Part shown: in pieces, positions 1-18,900 of the stretch
Numbering within the stretch: position 1 is the stretch's first letter
Layout: every line of letters starts with the position of its first letter
Translations under genes and position numbers: made by a program
Notes under the pieces: generated by a model
The model's database searches: none
The model's input: the letters and a program-made list of their open reading frames with translations, nothing else
What the model was told of the DNA's origin: nothing
NCBI GenBank assembly: GCA_020631735.1
Contig: CM036223.1
Span: 11,471,356 to 11,535,355 of the forward strand
DNA: 64,000 bases
DNA from: Saccharum officinarum
Taxonomy: Eukaryota; Streptophyta; Magnoliopsida; Poales; Poaceae
Reading direction: 5' to 3'

Positions 1-577
1 CAGCGTACATTAATAGCCTAGATAAGTGACATAATTGATAGTGACATCATCTAACCTATCCACCTAACTTCCTATGTGCCATTCCTATCCTACCCTAGCT
101 CCTTTCGAAAACACGGGTGGACCCAGACATCTTCGATAAAATTGCAAGATTTTACCAAAATAATTGGTACTTTGTGGCCTATGATAAGTGATTTTTAGAA
201 AAATCTCTAGGGGTCCACTTTTGCCAATTCGGGTTCTCTATGGTGAGGTATCTAATTATATAGCCATGAAAAAAATCTAGCTCGATTTCATATCCAAAAG
301 GCAAAGTTCTCATGGTTTTCAATCTGCCCTAAAATCAACGTCAGTAGTCCCCGGTGTTGTGGCGTCCAGCGTACATTAATGGCCTAGATAAGTGACATAA
401 TTGATAATGACATCATCTAACCTATCCACCCTAACTTCCTATGTGCCATTCCTATCCTACCCAGCTCGTTTCGAAACCCTGGTGGATCCTGACATCTTCG
501 ATAAAATTGCAAGATTTTACCAAAACAATTGCTACTTTGTGGCCTATGATAAGTGATTTTTAGAAAAAATCTCTAGG
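1..577. repeat. 366-bp tandem repeat, two units, second interrupted
   Basis: The segment beginning cagcgtacattaat at position 1 starts again at 367 with only scattered substitutions and small indels, so the period is 366 bp. The second unit stops at 577, exactly where the long-LTR retrotransposon begins. The first unit continues past the equivalent point (ctaggggtcc near position 210), which shows what the uninterrupted sequence looked like. No coding potential was recognised. It could be a satellite or part of an older transposon; only two units are visible, so the array may extend left of the window. Confidence 0.8.
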
Positions 578-6071
<5,494 letters not shown>

Positions 6072-6085
6072 CCCTCCCCCCTTAA
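6072..6085 (-). other. Polypurine tract (plus-strand primer) of the long-LTR element
   Basis: The plus strand reads gccctccccccttaaaag; the minus strand is therefore a purine run of A and G interrupted by one terminal C, placed immediately upstream of the TGTAACACC start of the 3' LTR. Its position and composition fix the orientation of the element as minus strand. Confidence 0.85.
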
Positions 6086-9000
6086 AAGAATCGCGTCCCG
6101 AGATTCAGAATGGAAGACCTTTTAAGGAAGAGAGGCACGTTATCTAGTTACCAACATCTGCTATAGCATTCAGCTATAAAGCTTCAACATCGGTGAGCAA
6201 TTTGATCAAAGGCACTTTCTGATACTTACTCTTTATGATAAAATTTGTCTGAAGAATTTCCTTCATTGACTTCCATGAAGCATTGTTACTTTTGGAGGAA
6301 TCCAAGATAGCACGTACTGCATTCTCAGTGTACGGAGATCATTTGGTCCATGAGTGAACCACTCACAAGTATCTGACTCTTTAGTGAACACAGCATAGTC
6401 CATATGAACTTTACATTAGACCAAAATCTTTAGAAGTATACTCATTAAAATGACTCTATGTTCACAAAGTTTGAAAAGCAGTCCTCTACCAAAATGGTTT
6501 GAGCACAACCTTCCAAAAGGGTGAGATCATAGACGACAAATATACTCTGAGGCTATAGGATACTGACTAACCAATAGACAGGGTCTATGTTGGTCGTAAA
6601 TGTTCAAACATTCATATATCAGCTAATGGAAAGCTACTTACTATTCCATGTGTGCAGTTCTCTTTCTCTGACAACAACACTGTATTATCTGAGTCTATCG
6701 ATGGTCAGAGAATGTGATAGCTGACTCTGTCGGCTTCATAATTCTGCCAAGAGCTATCTAAAAGATTCTTTTATCCAAAGACAACAGTTATCTGAGTTGA
6801 AGCAGATGCAACCTCTTGGGTAAAAACATTTATAAGGTACCAAAGTATGTCATCATTGAAAAATAATTCCCAAGGAAAGATGTAGTGAGGCCTTAAAGAC
6901 AACAAAAGTTGTAAATATTCACTAAACGCGCGGGAGTAGTCTACCACCAAGCGATTGAGTAAAATTTTCCTTGGTGACTTAGTTGTACTGTAAGTTGAGT
7001 TGACTTGCAGCATAACAACTTTGTCAGGCCAACTTTCACCTTGAGGCTTCCTTTTTAGGATCAAACAGCAGTTCGAAGATGGGAAATCTGTTGTTTGACA
7101 CTTTTCAAATTGCTATTGACTTGCGATGGTATAAATTGATTTGCAGAACACCAAGGCTGCTCGTACATTGGGGATACGAGAAAGCAAAAGAAAATGAAAG
7201 AGTGTAAACTAGTATCTGTGAGACCTCAAAAGGGCCATCCAATAGCAGATCTCGACTATTAATTTACATATCAATCCGAGGATGCACACGCTTTTGAACT
7301 TGCAGGTTACTTTTGTAGGACAAAATGCATACTCTACCTGGAGAACATTCCTACAAGGATAAGGAACTGCTTCTGAATATTCCTCGACACTTCATCCAAT
7401 AAAGTTATCGACAAACCGTTTGTGGCACCTATGGGCACAAGGATGCTAATTGAAACTAGGTATGCTTTCTCTAATTCTTTGCTTTAGTTGATAGAACACC
7501 TTGCACTATCTGTGTGATTGTCCAAGATGGAATTGACTTGGTCACAATGGCTGTGGAAGATAGCGTAGCCTCAAGTTGCTGGCTAGTTGATTAACTTCTT
7601 GTTGGTTATTACATTGTAAGACATAGCCTTCATAACTACCAAGGAGTCAATACCTAGCTAGAGATTAACCTTCCTATTGGTAACTAATTAGTTGCCTCTC
7701 AACACTAAAAATTACAAATCTTCACTCTTGACCACAATAATCATGGTTGACGCAGAACGAATGGTTGCCATCGAGGTCAGGAGATAAGAAGTCACACCAG
7801 AGATGGTTGATTTCGACGGTATGGCCATTATGCATACAAAGGTTAAAACTTGCTTAATGTGATGATCGAGTCTTCATCCAACGGATGACTTGTCCAGTAG
7901 TAAGTGTTGTGTGTCCTTTTTATCCAATAGGAATGAGATACTTTGCTCACTAAATGACGTTCGTCAATACTGGGACAATTAAGCAAAGTCACTTGTCTAC
8001 CACCTCTTGTAGTCCATTAACGTTTATGTCGGTGACCTGTTCTTTAAAGGTTATCCTCTTAGCAACTTCAGAAGGAAACTCCACTACTTTCGGTCTAAGA
8101 TATGGATCTTATGATACAATATGGAGAGATGACCAAGAAAAAGTTCACATGAGAATAACACGTTGATGTTGTTCCGCAATGGATCATGACTAGAAACCAT
8201 GATACCAGCGCGTGCCGAGCAGCACAACCTTGTGTCGGCCGCCCACAGGAGGCTCTCGGTTTCGTCGTGGCACCGTCAGTTGCTACTCATAACACCATTA
8301 CCGATCACACCACCAAGGTGAAATTTCAAGTGAAACAATTTGGGTGGTAAAAACAAGCATTATATAAGGGAGGGATAGCAAGCAAAGGTAGTCACCAGGT
8401 TTGGAATTAACCAGGAGGTGATTCGAAGATCAAAACATAGCACAAGAGAACATAGCTCTATTGCCGAATGCGACTGAGCTGGCGATTTTTGCGTAATTCC
8501 TACGCACGACTTGCGTTCACCGAGGGGAGTACCAGATAAAAGATTAACAGGAGATTCGATCATGTTGAGCAACAACATGAGATCAAGACTGATAATCATC
8601 TCGAGACTTGGGAAGGTTGGGGATAGATTAGGCAAATTTCAAGGCGAAAACCGATATGTAGTTCTAGATTGAGTTGATAAGGTAGATGCATGAATTTGCA
8701 AGCACACGATTTAGAGGCCATAGCAGAGAGACGTTGTGTCACACTAGCTAACCTTTAGGAGAGGTAACCGGAAGGTCCAACATGGATTTGGGTACAGTCT
8801 CCACAACTGGCAACATACGAACCATGGTCAAAGGCTAGTGTTGATGGAAATTAACTTGGTGGGTCAGTCGACAAGGGTCTTCACAAAAAGGGTTGCAAAA
8901 CATCCACGGCTTATGCAAACATATAGGAGAACTAAACTTTTGGACTTTCGGTCAAGCAAAGGCATGGATACAAACAATCAAGGGCTAACCACCAAGTCTA

Positions 9001-11216
9001 CAGGCTCAGACTCCTAAGAGAGAACCTAATTGAAGACAACAACCATATAATTACATACGTGAACTTTGTTCTAGGATACAGCTATGTGACCCTCGTATGC
9101 TCACCGAGGACAAACGAAGTGACAACTATAGCACTAATCAACTAACAAGCATACCCACAATATCACAATCAAGCAGTCATTTTAGAAAATTCAACAAATG
9201 GGCTTAAGCAACCAATACAAAGCACAAGGCTCACCCAAACTAAGCTTTTATCTCAAGCATGAACTAACTACAAGTTTAGCTCAAAACAAACGCTGGCTAA
9301 GGTGACTAACTTAGTATGGGCACAGAATCTGGACAGCAGCACAGTAGTTACTGGTTTCAACCATAACTAGGGTTGTAGACATCCCACAAAAGTGATCCTT
9401 GACTTTCTAGAAAGCTTAGGAAGATGACTACACTTTAGTTATTCATACCAAAAGCAAATTCATAGATTGACATGACCAAAAATGCTAATGTTTCAGATCT
9501 GTACCAATATGGACAGAAAACTGACAAGAACTTCGAAAATACGTAACTGGAGTTCTAAGAACCCAACAAGGCTGAGCTTTAACTTTATGTAAAGCTTAAT
9601 AAGTTGTCTATAACTTTATTATTATCATATTAAGATGATTTTATTTCTAACAAGGCCAAACAAGACAAGAAATACATCTCTGCCCAGATTTGAACAGATT
9701 CTGTCATTTCCCTTTGCAAGCTCATAACTAGAGATTTAGACCACCAAAATTAGTGATATAGGACACTTTGGAAAGCTTAGAAAAAGTACTACACTTCTTC
9801 TATTATCTCCAATACATGATTCCATAAGCACATAGGTCAAATAAAGCAAACATTCAGATCTGTTCTGAACATGAGCAGATTCTGATAACAAACTTCTAAA
9901 ATTTATAACTCTCAAACCATAAGACCTAGGGTCATGAAATTTTAGGACAAGCTAGAAACGTAAGTTAGCTACAACTTTGGTATTCTCCATAACTACAGAA
10001 AACATCATTATAACCATGAAAGCATCACTACAACAGAAACCATTCTAGCAGCCAACGTTCAACAAGCAAAACAAAGCTTGCCTTTGTTCTACTTAACAAG
10101 AGGGCACACAATTCTAGTAGCTCTAAACATTGTTACCTTATACCAACACTAATTTAATTCATTCATGAGAATCCATAATTACTGAAATATGGTCTAAAGC
10201 ATTTACAAATGCTTGTATGAACAACACATCCCCCATTTGGCTAAACTAGAGGACATTTACAGGTTCAAGCATGTAACCACACTTATTTCTAGCAAGGCTA
10301 AGCACACACTATTTTCAAACACTCCCTATTCAAGCAACATGGAATAAGGCATTCAGGTCTAACTCCACACTAGAAAGATAGCATAACACATTGATCACAA
10401 GTTACTTATCATTTGAACAAGGGTGAGAGGAGCATAGCTATGCATAAGGCAACAATCATGAAGATGCATGCTTCGTCCTATTCTCCCTCACAAGATTGCC
10501 AACCTAAGGTGGCGATCACGTTCTATGTCGGTGGCATAACATGCACTCTCTCGATATATAGCTAGTCGTCAGCTACATTCGACTTACGCATTCGTGGTTA
10601 GCATACCTGCAGAAAAGTTTCATTGCAGCCCAACAATTCCCCAAATATAGCATACAATGAGAGCAGGAAAGTAAAATTCTAAGTACTCCCATGTACATAT
10701 ACCCTCGTATATATACATGTAGCACCAAAACTACCCGAATCATTTGATCACCCACAATTAAGTACCTTCATATATACATGTGTGTAACATGTACATAATC
10801 CAGTAACCAAAACTAGCTCTCCCCTAGACCGCAGGTTGTACGGTCATGCTCTCACAACTCACACTTACCTGAGCGTAGGTGCGATGTTACATAAAAGTAA
10901 ACTAGCGACATATATGACTATCTCATATATGAAGGCTACCACCAATCTAACACACCGGGTAGCATAGTGTGGGAGAGTCATCACACATACATACCTTGGC
11001 CTAGGCGTAGATGCATAAATGAAAAACCCCCAAGTTAGTATTTATATAAGCCACCTAATAATCCTTATATGGGCATAAGGAAATTGACCACTGGCATACT
11101 TAGATTTAGAATTCAGATTTTCACAAACCTATATATAGCTATAAGTTGATAAACAGATTTTATAAAACAAAACCTTTGTTTTAAATACACATATGACAAG
11201 TTTAATGTTGAATCTT

Positions 11217-11228
11217 GCTCCGATACCA
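11217..11228 (-). other. Primer-binding site, initiator-Met tRNA type
   Basis: The minus strand reads TGGTATCGGAGC two bases after the 5' LTR end. The common plant site is TGGTATCAGAGC, so there is one mismatch. The position relative to the LTR defines 11231 as the 5' LTR boundary and supports minus-strand orientation. Confidence 0.87.
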
Positions 11229-11230
11229 GC

Positions 11231-14200
11231 TGTAACGGAACCGTCCAAATTATAAGAGCACAAGTACAAAACAATCACCGAAATGATCAAATTCTCGCAC
11301 TTGAGCCCATATAACTCCGGTAGTCCAATGAAATTACGAGGGATTTCAAACCAACCAACATACAAGCCAAGATCGTAGTGATTCAACATAACAAGTCACA
11401 TGTTACATCCATTTCATAAGTAGTTCAATATACATCGGAGTTCAACATAGTTATTACAACTTACATTGAAAAGTAGCGGAAGCAAAGTAATTTGAAACTA
11501 ACATTATTCTTATTTCAAGTACATGCCAGTACCACGGTCGACTTCCAACAAAAGCATTAGAGATAAGGTAAATAAGAAGGATCATGCCCGTGATCACACT
11601 CCGCCACTACGGCAGGAGTCAACCAACTCTTGCAGCTGCCATGATACATCACAACCTGCAACAAGTGGGGATAAAACCCTGAGTACGAGAAGGTACTCAG
11701 CTAGACTTACCCGTCAGAAACCAGAAATAAGGTGACACCAAGGATCATGCAAGGCTGATATAAAGTGGGGCTAGCTTGACAACATTTTGCATAAAAGCTT
11801 AATATAGATGATCAATCATTAATGCTTAAGCATCAAGTTAATTATCATTAACCTATCATCTATATTAGAACCTGTACTAGAGCACTCACTTTATTAGGAG
11901 CAAACAATATTAACCATAGCAGGTATAAATTGAGGCAACCTTTCCATCGTGATCCAATTAACCATCAGTTCAATTTAATTGAATCTACGTTGCCGCTGCT
12001 CAAGTCAAGTGCTCACTAACCGGGAGCGACGGCGATTCGAATCGAATTCCTATCCAGCTGGAGGGGTATTTCTAACACTCACCGCGCAGGCCCCTGCCAG
12101 GGTCGCACAAGCCACCTTTTCATATGATTCAGGAATCACGGGTCCGAATGATGTCACGACCCAAGGGCGACACTCTGCCAGGTGATAGGGACTCTAACCC
12201 CCCTTGGTCTCACGCCAATGTCCCCAAGCACATCCTTTCTCTCCTCCAAGAAGCAACCTACCATTCGATTCCCGGCCTGAACCATATTACTCGGCTTCGC
12301 GGTCGGAACGGCTTATCCGGCCAACTAAGTGTTAGACTGCGTTCAACATGACTCAAGGACGTACAGCGAATCGGTCCTTAAACGACTCAGACGGGGATAG
12401 ATCCACACCCAAGACCTCCATGCCTTGTTGCTTCACTATCGTCATCCCGCCCGGTCTCATTTCATTTTATTAACACATGGTTCCATTCCACGATAGCAAT
12501 TATAGCCAACCGTGCCATATATGAATATCCCTATATATCGCAGGTGACAGGAAATCACCTGACTTCTACCGCTTAAAGCAGGGCTAAGCATCTACTCGAT
12601 CCTAGTCTATGTAGGATTCAAGGATTCATATATCTGGTCAAGGAATGATATAATGCAGCAAGGGTTTCCAACCAACTCCTACCACTTAATGCAACAATAC
12701 TTATAACATATATATATATATAATTAATTGCTTTGAAGATAGAAGGCTTATAATGCTCCGGGGCTTGCCTGGGATCCGACTCAAGTCAGAGTTGTCAGAT
12801 GAAACTCGCTTGGCGAGCATTCCCTCATTCTAGCACTTGTCCGATCTTTCCATCTCCGAGATAGGTCCACCAACACCATCTTCTGGTTAGCTCCACATCA
12901 CGTCCTTCACGTGGTGCATCTAACGTACCTAAATGAGGTGCAATAATGCATATGTATGAATGCATAGAAGTGCAATAAACAAAGTAATCATGCAAGCATA
13001 CCAAAGTTCACAATAACACCTAGAGCTAATTAACTTAATCCTTATTAGGGCATAACATAGAAGATTGCAAGCACATCAATCAAGACACAAGTCTTATAAG
13101 ATCCTAGGGTGCCAACCCAAGTACTTTCAAAGGTATGAGTCACACTTCAACACACTAGCATGGCAAAGTTAATCAAAGTACTAGAACTAGAAATTGCTAC
13201 CTCTGGACATCAGACCAACAGCTGAGTAATTTAATCATAACTGGAGATTTACAACTCCAAATGACTTGCAAGAAGACATTATGGAAAGCTTATGAAATTA
13301 TCTACATTTCATATAATATCATCACAGCATGATTCATAAGTTAAACAAGTCAAAAATACAAAGTTCCAGAATCTGTTCCTGACAAACAGAGAGCAAGCAA
13401 TTCTGTACCCTAACTTTAAACAGCTATAACTCCTAAACCACATTGTTAAATGCCACCAAATTTTAACAGAAGCTAGATACATAAATTATCTACAACTTTT
13501 GTATAAACAAGTTTCACAACAAAGCACATTATCATAAACAACTTTGCCAAGTTTCCAGATCTGTCCAGAAACTTCATTTGCAAGAAATAATTATTAACTT
13601 ATGTTGCAAACATATAATTGGACAAAACCAACTTTACCAACATTTCACACATGACTAATGAACACCAGAAAACTTAGTGTCCATTTCTAAATAAATTCTT
13701 TTAATGCCTTTTCTTAATTTATTTAAATAATTAGGTGGAATTATGACCAAATCATAAGGATGCTCCATAAATTCTACCAAAATTACAGGGGTCTACAATG
13801 CTCTCAAAGTCTACTGTACAAATTTCAAGCCATTTAGATAAGTATATCAACCTCTATGAAAAAGACAATCAGCTATTGAAATAAATCATGTGAGAACAGG
13901 TAAAACCTAAAACTCAATATTTTCTGTGAATACATGGCCATAGAATGAACCAAAATCATAGAGCAACATCATAATAAGGTGATGGGACAACATTTTCTAT
14001 TTTATCATTTATATTTATTTATAAGCTATTTATCAAGCCCTAAACAAGTTAAATTAATAACTAGATCATCCAATAAGTAGTGACCAAGAATTTTATACCA
14101 CAGTACATACATATCATGACGAGACTACCATAAAATTTCACATCAATTGGAGCAACACAACTCAAGATATAAAATAACAAGTAATATCATGTAGTTTTCC

Positions 14201-15833
14201 TTATTTATCAAGGTCAAATCACAATCTTAAGAAAACAGTAAACATCTAGGGTGTTTAATATTTTTCCTAGCAAGAGCAAGTCATCACAAAATTAACAAAA
14301 CAAGAATCACTATTTTTGGAGTTCTAAAACTCTAGATATGGCTCTGCTCAAGTTGGTAAGCATTTTTGGAGCATTTTTAAGGCTTAAATAAAGACATCAG
14401 AAAATATCTACAAACATGTAACATATTATGACTCCACTGCATAGATCTTTTCCCAAGGTTTCCAAAAAGTCCACTTTTGCTATTTTTGGAATTACCTAGC
14501 AAGAGATATGCATTTTAGAAGATTTATATAATTTCTGAAATTCAAAAACGCAATTAACTACCTAACCCTAGATATGCTAGGTGCACCCGAAAACACACCC
14601 AAGCGACCACCTTCTTAAACCGACAAGTGGGACCCCTGGTTGAGCCGGGCCCGCCTGTCATATGAGAGAGGGTCACAGGGGGAAACAAGTGTCGGTCGTC
14701 TTCTTCCTCCGGCGCCAAGCAGGGAGGCGGTCGTTCCACGCGGCTCCAGCGAGGGGGTCGCCGACGGCGGTGGATGAGGGCGACATGAGCACCAGCGTGC
14801 CTCGCCGCACCCGAGGAGGGCCGAATCCTGGACGGAGATGCACTGTGACCTCCCGGCCGCGTGCACGGCATCACGACAGGTCCGGCTCCGGTGACCACGC
14901 GATACGGCGGCGAGGAGAGACCAAGAAGAAGTGCTTCGAGTTCGGCGTCGCAGGGCGGAGCTGTTGGCGGTGCTCGTGGAGATTGAGGAGGCACGGAACA
15001 GCAGAGCGCAGTGGCGGCTGGAGCTTGGCCATGGCGGTCCGGCTCAGGCAGCGGCACTCCGGCTGCGAGCAAGGCTTCCGAGGCGCGCGCACGAGAGGGA
15101 GGAGGGGTTGGAGAAGACGTTGGCACACGCAGCTGCGGTCGTGGTGGCTCGATGCGCCGGGAATAGCAGCGGCTGCTCGGAGCTTCGCTCAGTGGCTCCT
15201 ATGGCGGTGCTCGGCGTGCCCGTGTGCACACGAGGAATGGATGCGTGAGAGTGGGAAGGAATAGGGAACGCTGAGGCCATCACGGGTGCTACAACCAGCA
15301 CAGGGAGGAGATCAGGGCACGTGGAGGCAAGGCAGGAGCTCCGCCCGCGCATGGCCTCCACGTCCTGGCCACGCGTCGTTCACTGGAGCCCGACGTCGAG
15401 CACGTGGTGTGCGTGAAACTATCTGACTTGGAGGCAATGGTTGGGCTGGCTATGGGCCAAACTGGGCTATGAACCAATTGTCAAAGTTGTTCACCTCAGT
15501 ATACTATTACAATTTTTATTTAAGCACCAAAGTCATAAAACCTACAGATTAGGAGATAATCAGTCCCAAATCACCAGTGTCAACACGTTAAACTAGGGCT
15601 CGGTTTCGGGATTTTGCAATGCCAAACTTGGTCAAATTGATTCCAAATTTTTACATGTTGTCCTCCATTGAATTGTTTCCAACTTTTGTTAAGGGGTCAA
15701 ACCAAGTTGCTTAACAATTTTTGGAGAACGTGACATGCCAATCTCAATGTCATTTGAGCGACAAAGTTGCAAACATGCTATTTTAGCAATTGCTTTTGGA
15801 GATCCAAATATACTCCAAATGTAATGACACTTG
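11231..15833 (-). repeat. 5' LTR of the long-LTR retrotransposon, truncated by the gap
   Basis: It aligns with 578-5292 over its whole visible length, with scattered substitutions and short indels, and shares the GC-rich island (about 14620-15420). It stops at ...gacacttg where the N run begins. The missing part corresponds to 5293-6071 of the other LTR (779 bp). The open frames of up to 200 codons in the GC-rich island are not conserved intact in the other LTR, which argues against a real gene there. Confidence 0.88.
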
Positions 15834-15933
15834 NNNNNNNNNNNNNNNNNNNNNNNNNNNNNNNNNNNNNNNNNNNNNNNNNNNNNNNNNNNNNNNNNNN
15901 NNNNNNNNNNNNNNNNNNNNNNNNNNNNNNNNN
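15834..15933. other. Assembly gap (100 N)
   Basis: Exactly 100 N, the usual placeholder for a gap of unknown size. At least 779 bp of LTR, the right target-site copy and the 5' exons of the BSL1-type gene must lie here, so the true distance is well above 100 bp unless the join is wrong. Confidence 0.98.
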
Positions 15934-15934
15934 T

Positions 15935-18900
15935 AGCCCCAGGGTATCTCCATCTCCAAGATATCAGCATGCAGCCGTAAGTCACCTATACATATGTAAG
16001 CTGAATTACTTGTTAATATGGTGCAATCACAACCAACTGATTTGCATAACTGCTCCAGATTGAACCTTTTGACCTTAACAGTGTATTATTTATTCTTGAA
16101 AGTGATTCCTTCCTTATTGCTCTAGTTTGTTCACTTAAGTGTTAATGTTAACTTGCTTTGCCTCTCCTGATGGTCTTGAACTCTAGGTTTTTTGTTGGTG
16201 CTCGGTTGCATGTTACTGGAGTGTCCTTAGAGGAGGTAAGACTATTGAAGGAGAGGGCGCAATAGCAGGTAAGCTTATCTTTTTGCTCCTACTACCTTCA
16301 GAAAACATCTATTGTCTCTTAAGCCTGACAAAACCGCACATTGTGAAGTCCTGGACACTGCTGCTGGAGTTTGGTTGGATAGAAATGGCATTGTGACCTC
16401 TCGTACTTTGAAGTCATCCAATGAGCATGATGCTGCTTCGGATCTACTTCGGCGCTGTCGTCATGCTGCTGCCTCAGTTGGTTCTCAGATTTACATTTAT
16501 GGCGGACTCAGGGGAGGTAAATGATGATGGATATCATTTTTGTGGTGCTTCTCTGGCCTTTTTTGTTTTGGTTCATCTCAAAACCAAAGCCCTTCTAATT
16601 GGCATTATGGCAGTCTTTGAGGTTGTAGACTTGTAGTTTCCTTTTGTTATTAATAGATAGCCCTACAATAGCAATGGTTTGTTATTCACTTGTTCTGATG
16701 TAGTGGCTTGTCACTTCAATGTGTGTAGTGTAGGCAGCCCATACATATTCGGATAACTAGACTCATAACGTGGTGGATTCTCACAGCATGCAGCATTATT
16801 GTAGCAAATACTGAGTTTCTGATGTTAGGTAATGGTAGGACCACCAATGTTTAGCAAGCCACTTAACACTTACATTTTTCAGCTAATGTTTGAACAGATG
16901 GGCAAATGACCTGCTCCTTATTTCAGTTAGTTTATGTTGTTTGATTCATTACTGAAATCTAGGTCACCCCTAGTGCAATTTTCGGTGTTATGATTAAGTT
17001 GCCATCAATTCATGCCACAGAAATCTGACATTCTTTTCCAACAGATATCCTCCTCGATGATTTCCTGGTTGCTGAGAATGCACCTTTCCAATCAGAAATC
17101 ACTTCATCTATGTACAATGTTGATAGAGTCCCTAGGGGTGAATCTCAAAATAGAAACAATAGTTTTCATTCAGATTCACCTGTCCATCAATCTACAAATA
17201 ACAGGCAAGAGACAGGTTCTGGTTTCAGGTTCCTAACTTGTCATCTTTGGTGCTAATAGAGTTTTTATGCTTTTGACTTCATGAAAGCTAAATGAGTTCA
17301 CATCGTTTCCAGTGCGGACAAGAAGTCAATTGACATGTTGATAGAGGCCTCAACTGCGGAAGCTGAAGCTGTCAGCGCTGTATGGCGAGCTGCTAAGGAA
17401 GCATCTGCAGCATCTTCGGAAGATAGTCTTTCGGAGGGAATAGGATCAGAGTCCCCACTGAGTGAAACTTCACCAATGCCTGAAGATTTCGATGATGGGG
17501 GATCCCTAGAACCAGATGTGAAACTACATTCTAGAGCAGTATGTATTCTCATGGAAATTCATTCCATTTCCTTTTTAAAATTGGATACTGACAAGATCAT
17601 AATTACAAAATAATTGAATTCAAGAAGAGTCCTTTTCCTTACCATTTGAAGGTAATTATCCAATGGTTGTGAAGCATAGAGCTGGGACTGGTTGGCTAAC
17701 TGTTTTAGTACAAATTTTCTTCAATTAGAATAACCAATTACCTAAGTAGAAACCTATTCAATCTAATATAATAATGTGGCCTCTGCAATTAACTAGGCTT
17801 TAGCAATATCCTGAATGAGATTTCATGGCTGACTGTGTTATCCAAAGGTTTCTGTATGATTTTCTTGCAAATGAAGCTGTTTTCTTCATCCAAGCTCTAT
17901 GCTTTCTCAATTTTTGGTCAATGCAAATTATTGATCCTGAACTCCTGATCTTCGATTTTGAAGGTTGTGGTTGCTAAAGAAGCAGTAGGAGATTTAGGAT
18001 GCTTGGTCAGACAGCTCTCACTGGATCAATTTGAGAATGAAAGCAGACGGATGCATCCTTCAAACAATGACCAATCTTATCCAGGCAGGAGAACATTAAA
18101 TAGACAACGATCACCACAAGGTTTGCATAAGAAGGTATGTCCAAAATTTACTTTCTCTTAATTTTTTGGCAGGAATTCTCTGTTCTTACTTTTTTGTTGC
18201 AGGTTATTTCATTCTTACTTAAGCCAAGGAATTCTCTGTTCTTTTTTGTTGCAGGTTATTTCGTTCTTACTTAAGCCAAGGAATTGGAGAGCTCCTGCTG
18301 ATAGAACCTTTTTTCTGGATTCTTACGAAGTTGGCGAGCTATGCTATGCTGCCGAGCAGATTTTTATGCAAGAGCCAACTGTTTTACAATTAAAAGCACC
18401 AATTAAAGTATTTGGTGATCTTCATGGGCAGTTTGGGGACTTAATGCGCCTTTTCGATGAGTATGGTTTTCCGTCAACTGCTGGTGACATAACGTAAGTA
18501 GCCCCTGAACTTCATACCTCTTTTGCAGGGGTGGAGCTTAGTGTAGACCAAGCTCTCTATTGTCTAAACAGTGATTTTTGTACTGTTAATTAGTGTTTAA
18601 TCTTCAATTATATAGACTGCCACCCCCCCCACTCCTGTGGGAAAGCTCCGCCACTGCTCTTTTGAATGTGCATTTGAAACTACTGAACCGAAAGTTTTGG
18701 AATTATTTTTTTTTGTACACTATCTTTGTTTTTGTATTTTTTTGTGGTCATGTTCTGCCATGCACTCTAAACTTACCCTTTCTGTTATGTAACACACTTA
18801 CTTTTTTAGGTATATTGATTATCTCTTCTTGGGAGACTATGTTGACCGAGGTCAGCACAGCTTGGAGACAATAACTTTGCTTCTTGCTCTTAAAGTGAGT

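Larger units (their letters stand above)
6072..11230 (-). other. Internal region of the long-LTR element, no recognisable coding domain
   Basis: This 5.16-kb stretch lies between the two LTRs. The longest open frames are under 100 codons. None shows a zinc knuckle, the aspartic protease signature, a reverse transcriptase active site or an integrase motif that I can see. It is AT-rich and moderately repetitive, with repeated phrases about clipped plant-like words such as ctagaaagctta, but no clear tandem array. It most likely keeps only priming and packaging signals. A heavily decayed pol cannot be excluded without a profile search. Confidence 0.75.

Noticed and set aside
18203..18254. Alternative BSL1 exon start at the first duplicated acceptor
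   Set aside because: It adds a frameshift and a stop before the phosphatase domain, while the second acceptor restores the family sequence exactly.
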